A DNA stretch of 64,000 bases from Micavibrio_A sp041655955 (GTDB lineage: Bacteria; Pseudomonadota; Alphaproteobacteria; Micavibrionales; Micavibrionaceae), in assembly GCA_041655955.1 (NCBI GenBank), contig JBBAEN010000001.1, forward strand, positions 372,001 to 436,000. The letters are read 5' to 3'. The position numbers and the translations under genes are program-made. Positions 1 through 7,635 of the stretch are shown here, piece by piece. Positions within the stretch are counted from its first letter, which is position 1; the number at the start of each line of letters is the position of its first letter. The notes beneath the pieces were generated by a model, which made no database searches, was not told the origin of the DNA, and saw only the letters and a program-made list of their open reading frames with translations.

Positions 1-996
1 CCAGCCGTTGCAGGAAGGGGCGTTTTGCACGAGCGCGCCGACTTTGTGGATAGAGCCGCGGTGATTGCCCGTGATGACGTTGCCGTCCGCATGCACTTTT
101 GCCGCCAGCTTGCCTTTGGCGTCCGTCAGCTCCGCTCCGGGCTTCAGATAGCCATGTTCCAGCAGCCAGCCGAAGGGGATGCGCATTTCCTCGCGTTTGT
201 TCGCAAGTGTTATGGTGTCCTCCGCGCAAACCTCGGCGGCGCTGATACGCTTTTGCGCGTATTTGATATAGTCTTCTTCCCGTTCGATGCCGATCCATTG
301 ACGGCCCAGTTTTTTCGCAACCGCCCCCGTCGTGCCAGTGCCGAAAAACGGATCGAGCACCACATCGCCCGGCTTTGTCGAAGACAGGATCACGCGCTGG
401 AGCAGGGCTTCGGGCTTTTGCGTCGGGTGGAGCTTTTCACCCGCATCGTTCTTGAGCCGCTCGCCGCCCGTGCAAAGCGGGATGAACCAGTCTGAGCGCA
501 TTTGCAGATCTTCGTTCAGCGCCTTCATGGAATCATAGTTAAAGCGGTATTTGGACTCTTTCGATTTCGCCGCCCAGATAAGGGTTTCATGGGCGTTGGT
601 AAAACGCCTGCCCTTGAAATTCGGCATCGGGTTGGATTTGCGCCAGATAATATCGTTCAAAATCCAGTAGCCCAGATCCTGCAAAATATAACCGAGGCGG
701 AAGATATTGTGATAGGAGCCGATAACCCAGATGGAACCGTCATCATGGAGCGCATCGTGGGCGGCGGAAAGCCATTCGCGCGTGAAAGCGTCGTAGCTTT
801 TCAGGGAATCGAACTTGTCCCAGTCATCGTCGCACGCATCGACTTTTGAATTATTGGGGCGGGTGAGTTCCCCGCCCAGCTGAAGATTATACGGCGGATC
901 CGCAAAAATCATGTCCACCGATCCCTTTGGCAGGCTCTTCAGCTTCTCGACACAGTCGCCCTGCAAGATGGTGTTTAATGGTGATTTCCGGCTCAT
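1..996 (-). CDS. ccrM: CcrM-type adenine-N6 DNA methyltransferase (GANTC), 3' end outside window
   Basis: The reverse strand from 996 reads MSRKSPLNTILQGDCVEKL and stays open to the window edge, giving 332 residues. Motif IV DPPY is at about residue 38 and the SAM-binding FGTGTTG near residue 230, the order of beta-class N6-adenine methyltransferases. The tail (about 275-332) is the extra C-terminal domain found in CcrM, and about 25 residues should lie beyond the window. The family methylates adenine in GANTC hemimethylated after replication and is tied to the alphaproteobacterial cell cycle. The ATG is preceded by GGGGGAATT as ribosome binding site. The upstream region carries GANTC sites and a LexA-type box, listed separately. 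Confidence 0.93.
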   Translation of the reverse strand, partial: MSRKSPLNTILQGDCVEKLKSLPKGSVDMIFADPPYNLQLGGELTRPNNSKVDACDDDWDKFDSLKSYDAFTREWLSAAHDALHDDGSIWVIGSYHNIFRLGYILQDLGYWILNDIIWRKSNPMPNFKGRRFTNAHETLIWAAKSKESKYRFNYDSMKALNEDLQMRSDWFIPLCTGGERLKNDAGEKLHPTQKPEALLQRVILSSTKPGDVVLDPFFGTGTTGAVAKKLGRQWIGIEREEDYIKYAQKRISAAEVCAEDTITLANKREEMRIPFGWLLEHGYLKPGAELTDAKGKLAAKVHADGNVITGNHRGSIHKVGALVQNAPSCNGW

Positions 997-1079
997 AATT
1001 CCCCCGTCGCTGTGGATCAAACTGGAACGAATCATGATTCATTTGGGACTCCACGTCAACAGTATAAATGCAAAAAATT

Positions 1080-1107
1080 ATTATGAGTCAGAACGTTATA
1101 AGAACAA
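1080..1107 (-). promoter_or_regulatory. Candidate ccrM promoter
   Basis: On the reverse strand TTGTTC (1102-1107) and CATAAT (1080-1085) are 16 bp apart, matching sigma-70 consensus at 4 and 5 of 6 positions. Other weak -35-like hexamers such as TTGACG at 1054-1059 exist nearer the gene, so the start site is not certain. Confidence 0.4.
1091..1105 (-). promoter_or_regulatory. LexA (SOS) box upstream of ccrM
   Basis: GAACgttataaGAAC on the plus strand equals GTTC-N7-GTTC on the coding strand of ccrM, the alphaproteobacterial LexA motif. It closely resembles the box GAACagtataaGAAC in front of lexA at 62665-62679. It lies between a possible -35 TTGTTC (1102-1107) and -10 CATAAT (1080-1085) with a 16-bp spacer, where a repressor would block transcription of ccrM. 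Confidence 0.6.
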
Positions 1108-1190
1108 CTTCAGATTTTAGAGTCGGTTCAACAGTTTAGGAAATTTCCGCTTTTTAAAGTGGTAACCAATATAGCGGAGGCTTTCCAACG

Positions 1191-1835
1191 TCAGCCGTTG
1201 CTTTTACACGGCGCAAAAGATCGCCTGTGATGCGGCGTGATGCCGTGGGCGGCGATTCCGGCCAAATGCTCCACCGTGCCATAGCCGGCATTAGTCGCCC
1301 AGCCATAATGCGGGAACGCAGCATGCAGTGCCGTCATCATCCGGTCGCGCGTCACCTTGGCGAGGATGGAGGCGGCGGCGATGGAAAGCGACACCGCATC
1401 GCCCTTGATAACCGTCCGGCTCTGGCAGGGCAGGGGCGGGGCGAATTTTCCGTCGATAAGCGCCAGCGCAATGCTCCCTTGCGTTTTTTCCATCAGCCCC
1501 TCATGGGCGCGTTTCATGGCAAGCAAGGTCGCATGGTGGATATTCAGCGTGTCAATCTCCTCAACCGATGCCATGGCAATGCTATAGGCGCATTGCCCCG
1601 CGATAATATCAAAGAGATAATCGCGCTTTTGGGCCGAGAGTTTTTTGCTGTCATTCACGGCCTTCCAGACCGGATGGGACAGTTTTTCCGCCGGAATGCA
1701 GGCGCAAGCCGCCACGACAGGCCCCGCAAGAGGCCCGCGCCCGACCTCGTCAATGCCGCAAACCGGCACGCCGAAGGCGGCGTCAAAGGCGGATAAATCA
1801 GCCTTTAAGGGTTTTACTGACGATTTCAAAGACAT
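1191..1835 (-). CDS. rnhB: Ribonuclease HII
   Basis: RNase HII cuts the RNA strand of RNA-DNA hybrids and removes single misincorporated ribonucleotides. The N-terminal DEVGRGPLAGPVV motif with the first catalytic Asp-Glu pair is clear, followed by NDSKKLS and the later block SLSIAAASILAKVTRDRMM. At 214 residues it has the usual length. I chose the ATG at 1835. A TTG at 1862 in the same frame would add nine residues and has a slightly better purine-rich upstream. Either way the start lies inside the 3' end of pepN, which suggests translational coupling. ccrM follows downstream, as in several alphaproteobacteria. Confidence 0.93.
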   Translation of the reverse strand: MSLKSSVKPLKADLSAFDAAFGVPVCGIDEVGRGPLAGPVVAACACIPAEKLSHPVWKAVNDSKKLSAQKRDYLFDIIAGQCAYSIAMASVEEIDTLNIHHATLLAMKRAHEGLMEKTQGSIALALIDGKFAPPLPCQSRTVIKGDAVSLSIAAASILAKVTRDRMMTALHAAFPHYGWATNAGYGTVEHLAGIAAHGITPHHRRSFAPCKSNG

Positions 1836-4362
1836 CGGGGGAGAGCTTCGGCGTATTCGCAATTTCGTTCAAGGCCGCCTTCATTTTTTCCTGACGATCC
1901 TGTGTATAACGCTTCCATTCGCGCATGGGGGTAAGCATCCGCGCGGCAATTTGCGGGTTAATCGCATTCAGCGCGATAACCGCATCCTTGAGCAGAACAT
2001 AGCCCGCCCCGTCCGCACGGTGGAATCCGACCGGATTATTCATAGCGAACGCGCCGTAAAGCGAGCGGGTACGGTTGGGATTTTTAAGTGTAAAATCACC
2101 ATGGCTCGCCAGCTTGCGCATATTCGCGATGATGTTGTCGTTTACGCCCGTCGCCTGAAGCGAAAACCATTTGTCGATAACGAGCGGATAGGCTTTGAAG
2201 CGCTTGTAGAAATCGGCGAAGGCGGATTCCTTATAATCGCCTTCATGACTGGACAAGACAGACAAGGCCGCCACGCGGTCGGTCATATTCGTCGCCTTTT
2301 GATAGGCTTCCGCTGCAAGGGCCGGATCGTCAAGATAGGCAAGCATGGTGTTTTTCAACAAACGGCGCGCCATATCTTCGGGCGTAATGCCATAGGCGCC
2401 TTTTTCAGCATTGGCCGTGTAAACGGTCATCAGCTTGTCGCGGCAGCGTGCCGCAAAAGCGCGCTTTACCTTTTCGCGCGCGGCATAAATAGCATCGGGA
2501 TCGACGCTCTCACGGCTTTGGGCGATGATCTGGATGTCCGGCAAGCCGAGCGCCTTTGCAAGCAGCGCCTTGTCGCCTTGCCCCTGAACGGCTTGATCAA
2601 GAAGGCTCTCCAGAGATTCTATCAACCCTTCCTCCAAAACGCCCGTATCGATCATTCTATTGAGGACGCGGAGCGCGTAAGTCTGTCCGGCCTCCCAGCG
2701 GTTGAACCCGTCTGAATCATGCACCATCAGGAAGCGCAGATCCCCATCCGTCAAATCCGTCGTGAGGCGCACGGGCGCGGAGAAATTACGCAAGATGGAC
2801 GGGACGGGCTTTGCACCGATATTGTCGAAGGTGAAACTCTGTTCCGCATCACGCAGGTTCAGCACGCGCGTTTCAATCATGTCGTCGCCGTTCGGGCCGA
2901 CGAGGCCGACCGCAACCGGAATATGCATCGGTTTCTTATCTTTCTGGCCGGGCGTAGGCGGCACGGACTGGCGTAGCGTCAGCGTATAGGTCTTTCCCGC
3001 TTCGTCATAGGCGCCGCTTGCGCTCACATGCGGCGTTCCCGCCTGTGAATACCACAGCCTGAACTGCGATAAATCCTTGCCCGAAGCATCTTCCATGCAT
3101 TTTATCCAGTCTTCCGTCGTCACGGCCTGTCCGTCAAAGCGATCGAAATACAAATCCGTCGCTTTGCGGTAAGCGTCCGCGCCGAGCAGCGTATGGAACA
3201 TGCGGATGACTTCCGCGCCCTTTTCATACACGGTCATGGTATAGAAATTATTGATCTCGATATAGTTGTCGGGCCGGATCGGATGGGCGAGGGGGCCGGC
3301 ATCCTCTGGAAACTGCATCCGGCGCAAATGCTGGACATCGTCGATGCGTTGCAGGCTGCGGGAATTCATATCGGCGGAAAATTCCTGATCGCGGAAAACA
3401 GTCAGCCCTTCCTTGAGCGATAGCTGGAACCAGTCGCGGCAGGTGACGCGGTTGCCCGTCCAGTTGTGGAAATATTCATGGGCAATGACGCTTTCGACGC
3501 GCATAAAATCCGCATCCGTCGCCGTATCGGGATGTGCCAGAACAAGGGCGGTGTTGAAGACGTTAAGCGAGGTATTTTCCATCGCACCCATGTTAAAATC
3601 ACTGACCGCCACGATATTGAATATATCGTACTGATATTCGCGCCCGTAAACGTCTTCATCCCACTTCATAGATTTCTTAAGCGATGTCATGGCATGGCCG
3701 CATTGCTGCTCGTCGCCCTCGCGGACATAGATATAAAGATCGACGTCGTTGCCGGAACGGGTTGTAAACACATCATGGATATGGACGAGATCGCCCGCGA
3801 CAAGCGCGAAGAGATAGCAGGATTTCGGCGTCGGATCGCTCCACACGGTAAAATGCCGCCCACCTTCAAGTTCGCCTTTATCAATGCAGTTACCGTTTGA
3901 AAGCAGGACAGGGCATGTCGCCACGTCCGCCTCGGCGCGCACCGTAAAGGTCGCCATCACATCGGGGCGGTCTTGATAATAGGTGATGCGGCGGAACCCT
4001 TCGGCCTCGCACTGTGTGCAATAAGTGCCGCCAGAACAATAGAGCCCTTCGAGGCGCGTATTGTCTTCCGGCTTGATCTCCGTCACGACTTCCAGCGTGA
4101 ATTCATCTTTGTCCGGTGTAATCGTCAGGCCGTTTTCGGCAAGCTCCGCTGCGATATCCGCGCCGTCAAGCTTGATGGAAATGAGCCTTAAATCTTCGCC
4201 GTTGAGGAAGAGGGCGCCGCCCGTATTTTTCACATACTGCGTTTTCGCATGAACGATCGTCCGCCCGCCAAAAATCTCGAACCGTAAATCCACATGGTTT
4301 ACGCCGTATGGCGGGGGCGTGTAATCTTTCAGGTAAATCGTCTTGGGCGTGTCTGTGCGCAT
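1798..4362 (-). CDS. pepN: Aminopeptidase N (M1 family zinc metallopeptidase)
   Basis: An 854-residue cytosolic aminopeptidase that removes N-terminal residues from peptides. The substrate-anchoring GAMEN motif is present (MGAMENTSLNVFN), followed by the zinc site HEYFHNWTGNR with the second glutamate in KEGLTVFRDQEFSAD. The DUF3458 and long helical C-terminal domain of bacterial PepN complete the protein. The ATG at 4362 has AAAGGA upstream. A TTG at 4416 in the same frame is less likely. Its last 38 bases overlap the start of rnhB. Confidence 0.95.
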   Translation of the reverse strand: MRTDTPKTIYLKDYTPPPYGVNHVDLRFEIFGGRTIVHAKTQYVKNTGGALFLNGEDLRLISIKLDGADIAAELAENGLTITPDKDEFTLEVVTEIKPEDNTRLEGLYCSGGTYCTQCEAEGFRRITYYQDRPDVMATFTVRAEADVATCPVLLSNGNCIDKGELEGGRHFTVWSDPTPKSCYLFALVAGDLVHIHDVFTTRSGNDVDLYIYVREGDEQQCGHAMTSLKKSMKWDEDVYGREYQYDIFNIVAVSDFNMGAMENTSLNVFNTALVLAHPDTATDADFMRVESVIAHEYFHNWTGNRVTCRDWFQLSLKEGLTVFRDQEFSADMNSRSLQRIDDVQHLRRMQFPEDAGPLAHPIRPDNYIEINNFYTMTVYEKGAEVIRMFHTLLGADAYRKATDLYFDRFDGQAVTTEDWIKCMEDASGKDLSQFRLWYSQAGTPHVSASGAYDEAGKTYTLTLRQSVPPTPGQKDKKPMHIPVAVGLVGPNGDDMIETRVLNLRDAEQSFTFDNIGAKPVPSILRNFSAPVRLTTDLTDGDLRFLMVHDSDGFNRWEAGQTYALRVLNRMIDTGVLEEGLIESLESLLDQAVQGQGDKALLAKALGLPDIQIIAQSRESVDPDAIYAAREKVKRAFAARCRDKLMTVYTANAEKGAYGITPEDMARRLLKNTMLAYLDDPALAAEAYQKATNMTDRVAALSVLSSHEGDYKESAFADFYKRFKAYPLVIDKWFSLQATGVNDNIIANMRKLASHGDFTLKNPNRTRSLYGAFAMNNPVGFHRADGAGYVLLKDAVIALNAINPQIAARMLTPMREWKRYTQDRQEKMKAALNEIANTPKLSPDVFEIVSKTLKG

Positions 4363-4387
4363 GGCCTTGAATCCTTTTCTCCGGCGA

Positions 4388-4416
4388 AGAATAGGGGGTT
4401 CCAGTTCTTGTATCAA
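4388..4416 (-). promoter_or_regulatory. pepN promoter with inverted repeat
   Basis: On the reverse strand TTGATA (4411-4416) and TATTCT (4388-4393) are separated by 17 bp, a good sigma-70 arrangement. The -35 lies inside a perfect inverted repeat TTCTTG-TAT-CAAGAA at 4405-4419, a possible operator. Confidence 0.5.
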
Positions 4417-4477
4417 GAATGGTTTTACGCCTACAGATTAAGGGATATATCTTTGATACGCGCCGCGATGCCGTGTT

Positions 4478-5617
4478 TTATAGCAGGAATAAAACCAGAT
4501 CATCACGGTGAATAAGCTCATCCCCGCGTGAATAGCCCAGAATTGCGGCGATTTCGGCACTTTTCTGGCCCGCTATCATGGAAGTGCTTTCGGAATTATA
4601 GGCGGAAAGGCCGATGCCGAGCGGCTGGCCGGTTTCATCGCAAATCCTGACCGCATCGGCGCGATCATATGTGCCTTCTGTCCGCGTCACACCTGCCGGA
4701 AGCAGGCTTTTTCCCGATGCCAATGCGGCGCAGGCTCCCGCATCGAGATAGATCGTTCCCTTCGGCTTCACATGCGCCAAAATCCATTTCTTGCGGGCGG
4801 TGCGGGGCTGTAGCGCGGCGAGGAACAATGTCGAGCGGGTGCCGCCCTCGCAAGCCGCCTTCAGGGCATGCGCCTCTGTCCCCCTGGCTATCATCATATG
4901 GACGCCGGACTCCGTGGCGATGCGAGCGGCCTCTATCTTGCTTTTCATGCCGCCTGTCGAAAGCCCCGCTTCGGCGTCGCCCGCCATGGCTTCATGCTCC
5001 GCGGAAAGTTTTTCAACAAGCGGAATATGGCGCGCCGTTTCATCCATACGCGGATCGGCGGTGTAAAGTCCGTCCGTCGTCGAAAGCTGAATTACAAGAT
5101 CCGCGCCTATCATCTGCGCCACGCGGCTTGCCAGCCTGTCATTATCGCCAAAGCGGATTTCGGATGTCGATACCGTATCGTTTTCATTCACAACCGGCAG
5201 GATGCCGCGTTCGAGAAGGGCGTGGATCGTCGCGCGGGCATTCAGGTGGGAACGCCTGTTTTCCGTGTCTGCGGGGGTCAGCAATATCTGGGCGACCGTT
5301 TGCCCGTGCATGGCAAAGACGGCGCTATAGGCTTCCATCAACGCAATCTGGCCGATGGAAGCGGCGGCCTGTTTTTGCTCCAAAGGAATGGCGGACGGGC
5401 GCGCGCCCGCGTGAATGTCCATGGCCGACCGGCCAAGAGCGATAGAGCCGGACGTCACGATAAGAACCGCCTTCCCGCTCTTTTTAAGGGCCATCACGTC
5501 CTCCGCCAAGGCCGCCAGCCACGACCTGCACACACAGCCCCCCGCATCCACCAACAGGGCGGAGCCGATTTTGATGACGATCGCGTTGGCATTTTTGACG
5601 ATATTTTCAGGTTTCAT
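4478..5617 (-). CDS. proB: Glutamate 5-kinase
   Basis: Glutamate 5-kinase phosphorylates glutamate as the first step of proline synthesis. The 379-residue protein begins with the amino-acid kinase fold (IVIKIGSALLVD), has the ATP-binding LIVTSGSIALG block and the substrate region PVVNENDTVS, then GGMKSKIEAA. A C-terminal PUA domain runs from about residue 285. The start chosen is the ATG at 5617. A longer in-frame start at 5668 would add 17 residues that do not fit the family. proA and obg are not adjacent here. Confidence 0.95.
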   Translation of the reverse strand: MKPENIVKNANAIVIKIGSALLVDAGGCVCRSWLAALAEDVMALKKSGKAVLIVTSGSIALGRSAMDIHAGARPSAIPLEQKQAAASIGQIALMEAYSAVFAMHGQTVAQILLTPADTENRRSHLNARATIHALLERGILPVVNENDTVSTSEIRFGDNDRLASRVAQMIGADLVIQLSTTDGLYTADPRMDETARHIPLVEKLSAEHEAMAGDAEAGLSTGGMKSKIEAARIATESGVHMMIARGTEAHALKAACEGGTRSTLFLAALQPRTARKKWILAHVKPKGTIYLDAGACAALASGKSLLPAGVTRTEGTYDRADAVRICDETGQPLGIGLSAYNSESTSMIAGQKSAEIAAILGYSRGDELIHRDDLVLFLL

Positions 5618-5630
5618 GCGGGGCGGTACC

Positions 5631-5658
5631 GTTATATAACTTTCCAGATAACATTCAA
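5631..5658 (-). promoter_or_regulatory. Candidate proB promoter
   Basis: On the reverse strand TTGAAT (5653-5658) and TATAAC (5631-5636) are 16 bp apart, 14 bp before the proB ATG at 5617. The -10 region is part of the palindrome GTTATATAAC (5631-5640). The transcript would be almost leaderless. Confidence 0.4.
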
Positions 5659-5671
5659 TCAGGGGCAATCC

Positions 5672-6496
5672 ATGAGCCGTAAAATCACATCCATCCTATA
5701 CCATACCGCAAACGCCGTAACAGCCCCCTTGAGCCCGCGCGTGCGCTTCAAGACAAAATCGGCGCTGATATCCCGCGTGCAAAAGGATCTGGGGGCGGAG
5801 GTCGCAACGCCTCGCGGCCCCCTGAAGCTGCTATCCCACCGGGGCAAGAATATCGCGGCGGCCGTAAGCGGCTTTGAAACGGACGAGCCGGAAATGCTCG
5901 CATGGATAGATTCCTTCAAGCCGGGGGAGATTTTCTGGGACATCGGCGCCAATATCGGGCTTTTTACCATGTACGCGGCGATGCGGCGGGATCTGGACGT
6001 TTTTTCCTTTGAACCGAACGGCCTCAATTTCGGGATTATGATGGAGCATGTGATCCTGAACGGGCTGGATCGCCACGCGCAATGCCTGTGCATTGCCTTT
6101 GCCGAAAAGAACGAACTTGGCCGGCTTGTTTGCGGCGATGCCGAAGCGGGGCAGGCGGGCAATAATCTTGTGGAGGAAGACGGAACCAGCATCACAAAGG
6201 AGGGCGCGCAAAGCTTCCGCCAGTCCGTGCCGGTTTTTTCCATCGACGCTTTTTGCGAATTATTCGCCTTACGCGCCCCCGATCATATCAAGCTCGACGT
6301 TGACGGGCTGGAGCATATTATTTTGCGCGGCGGGCGGAAAACGCTCGGCCAAATCAAATCCCTGATGATTGAAATCGAAGGGGACGAAGCGCGGAAAGCC
6401 GAACTCCTGTCCCTCGTAACCGCAACGGGGCTGTCCGAACAGGACATTTCCACCGCCAGCGGCAAGGGCCGCAACAGGCTGTTTGCACGAGGCTAG
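5672..6496 (+). CDS. FkbM family methyltransferase
   Basis: A 274-residue SAM-dependent methyltransferase. The SAM site is IFWDIGANIGLFTMYAA around residue 90, followed by FSFEPN and the later IKLDVDGLEHIILRG, the FkbM family pattern. Family members O-methylate sugars or polyketides, but the substrate here is unknown. AGGGG lies eight bases before the ATG at 5672, and the 54-bp gap to proB contains divergent starts. It is not part of the sugar locus at 20-31 kb, so its target need not be the same polysaccharide. Confidence 0.85.
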   Translation: MSRKITSILYHTANAVTAPLSPRVRFKTKSALISRVQKDLGAEVATPRGPLKLLSHRGKNIAAAVSGFETDEPEMLAWIDSFKPGEIFWDIGANIGLFTMYAAMRRDLDVFSFEPNGLNFGIMMEHVILNGLDRHAQCLCIAFAEKNELGRLVCGDAEAGQAGNNLVEEDGTSITKEGAQSFRQSVPVFSIDAFCELFALRAPDHIKLDVDGLEHIILRGGRKTLGQIKSLMIEIEGDEARKAELLSLVTATGLSEQDISTASGKGRNRLFARG

Positions 6497-6515
6497 GGAA
6501 AAACCTGGGAGGGGA

Positions 6516-6527
6516 TGGCGGATGAGG
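6516..6527 (+). repeat. att-like direct repeat, distal copy
   Basis: TGGCGGATGAGG is identical to 7429-7440. It marks the far end of the element scar. Confidence 0.6.
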
Positions 6528-6731
6528 CGTTCGCCTTCCTCATGCTTCATACTGTCTAATCTTGTAGCCTAATGCAATGTTTCTGTTGAATGATTCGTTT
6601 TTCCATTGCATCCCCCAGTAACACCATGTAGCGTCAAATTATATTATCTATGTTGGGTAGGAGGTTGAGCCTGTTTAGGCGTTACCTATGCTTACTTACA
6701 GCATGATGTGTTTTTTAACAGGAAATCGATA

Positions 6732-6806
6732 ATGCCTAAAAAAGCTAAAGAATTATCAGCCCTTGATGTGAAGCGTCTAGCAATACCTTCTTTTCCTTTC
6801 AGATAA
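6732..6806 (+). pseudogene. N-terminal remnant of tyrosine integrase (P4-type, DUF4102 arm domain)
   Basis: The reading frame MPKKAKELSALDVKRLAIPS, ending at TAA 6804-6806, starts with the typical first 16 residues of P4-type integrases (arm-type DNA-binding domain). The family normally goes on for about 400 residues, and here the similarity ends after VKRLA. An AGGAAATCGATA ribosome binding site precedes the ATG. It lies between two copies of the tRNA-Ser 3' end. The identification rests on memory of the family, not on a search. Confidence 0.5.
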
Positions 6807-6850
6807 AGCCTACGATAATACAAGCTTGATTTAAGTTAGGAGATAAAAAC

Positions 6851-7180
6851 ATGAGGATATGGCTTGTTGCTGTGATGATAGCGAACATAGTTTCATTGCC
6901 CGCCTATGCGGATAGCCTTGAAAACCGTGCCAAAATAGCTGTTAAATCTATATTAAAAGACCCTGAATCTGCCCGTTTCGGTCAAATTTCCCGATGCAAA
7001 AAAGGGTTTGTTTTAGGTGAAGTAAACGCCAAAAATTCATTTGGCGGCTATACCGGAAACCAGCTATTTGTTAGCAATGGAGGGAAATATACCTATATCT
7101 TTAATCCTGACCCCGAACATTTTGACAATATAGTACCTCGTGCAATTGTTCGCTCAAACTGTGATCCAGAAGACCAATAA
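6851..7180 (+). CDS. Small exported protein of unknown function (element cargo)
   Basis: A 109-residue protein with a clear signal peptide (MRIWLVAVMIANIVSLPAYA, cleavage near ADS). The mature part begins with a helix, then a KDPESARFG motif and CKKGFVLGEVNAKN, a pattern I know from small periplasmic proteins of unknown function often carried on phages and islands. Two cysteines (in SRCKK and SNCDP) may form a disulphide. TAGGAG lies seven to eight bases upstream of the ATG. Codon use is AT-rich compared with neighbours. It is the only intact gene in the tRNA-Ser scar, and its role is unknown. Confidence 0.7.
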   Translation: MRIWLVAVMIANIVSLPAYADSLENRAKIAVKSILKDPESARFGQISRCKKGFVLGEVNAKNSFGGYTGNQLFVSNGGKYTYIFNPDPEHFDNIVPRAIVRSNCDPEDQ

Positions 7181-7428
7181 TTATACCCGAAATTAACACG
7201 CCCATCTCCTTAGGCTTTGGTATTTATCAGAGTACAGTAGGGTACGAATTATAAGAATGCGCCTATGACTATCACTAGAGTAATATAGAAGACATAGAGT
7301 TTTTTAAGGTGCACAAGGATAAGGTAACGTTAAAGCAGTTTTGATAAATTCTCCCTGCTTATTTTCGTTGGGTAGGTTGTAGGTATTTTTAAATCAAACA
7401 CATTATCCCATTGATTTTATAAAGCAGT

Positions 7429-7440
7429 TGGCGGATGAGG
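7429..7440 (+). repeat. att-like direct repeat, copy within tRNA-Ser
   Basis: The last 12 bases of the tRNA-Ser gene (on the minus strand CCTCATCCGCCA) are repeated at 6516-6527. Confidence 0.6.
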
Positions 7441-7518
7441 TGAGATTCGAACTCACGGAGGGCTTGCACCCTCGCCGGTTTTCAAGACCGGTGCATTCAA
7501 CCGCTCTGCCACTCATCC
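7429..7518 (-). tRNA. tRNA-Ser(UGA)
   Basis: The reverse strand gives a 90-nt class II tRNA. The acceptor stem is GGATGAG/CTCATCC, the anticodon stem ACCGG/CCGGT carries the loop with TGA, there is a long variable arm (GAGGGTGCAAGCCCTC), and the T loop is TTCGAAT. The CCA end is encoded. The anticodon UGA reads serine UCN codons. Its 3' end served as attachment site of the neighbouring element. Confidence 0.95.
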
Positions 7519-7589
7519 ATTGGAACGCCCCGTTATCATCCCGCGCAAATGGCGGTTTTAAGGGGGCTGCCGTTACTTTTCCGTTGGCG

Positions 7590-7618
7590 GTTATAATCGT
7601 TCGGCCAATGCTAATCAA
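7590..7618 (-). promoter_or_regulatory. Promoter of tRNA-Ser
   Basis: On the reverse strand TTGATT (7613-7618) and TATAAC (7590-7595) have a 17-bp spacer, about 70 bp upstream of the tRNA 5' end. Confidence 0.5.
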
Positions 7619-7635
7619 GGAAGGATTCAGGCGCA

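Larger units (their letters stand above)
1029..1124 (-). promoter_or_regulatory. Cluster of five GANTC sites in the ccrM leader
   Basis: GANTC occurs at 1029-1033, 1036-1040, 1047-1051, 1085-1089 and 1120-1124. The first two sit in a perfect 12-bp palindrome (1029-1040). Chance would give about 0.4 site in this span. The nearest site is 33 bp from the ccrM ATG. In Caulobacter, GANTC sites in the ccrM promoter mediate feedback by methylation, so a similar role is inferred here. Confidence 0.6.
6516..7440 (+). mobile_element. Scar of a small integrated element at tRNA-Ser
   Basis: A 12-bp sequence TGGCGGATGAGG, the reverse complement of the tRNA-Ser 3' end including CCA, occurs at 6516-6527 and again in the intact tRNA gene at 7429-7440. 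The DNA between is much more AT-rich than both flanks. It holds the N-terminal codons of a tyrosine integrase (6732-6806) and one small exported protein (6851-7180). The 10-mer GTTGGGTAGG also occurs twice (6652-6661, 7367-7376). The pattern is that of an island integrated at a tRNA and then almost entirely deleted. No other gene is visible in 6497-6731 or 7181-7428. Confidence 0.6.

Noticed and set aside
25..849. Plus-strand frames over the first kilobase
   Set aside because: The other strand encodes ccrM with DPPY and FGTGTT motifs; the plus frames are shadows.
1645..2715. Long plus-strand frame (356 codons) opposite pepN
   Set aside because: It is the antisense of pepN and rnhB. No family features, no ribosome site, and the minus-strand genes have complete catalytic motifs.
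6521..6544. Hairpin ATGAGG...CCTCAT after the FkbM gene as terminator
   Set aside because: The loop is ten bases and there is no U-run on either strand; the left arm is also part of the att-like repeat.
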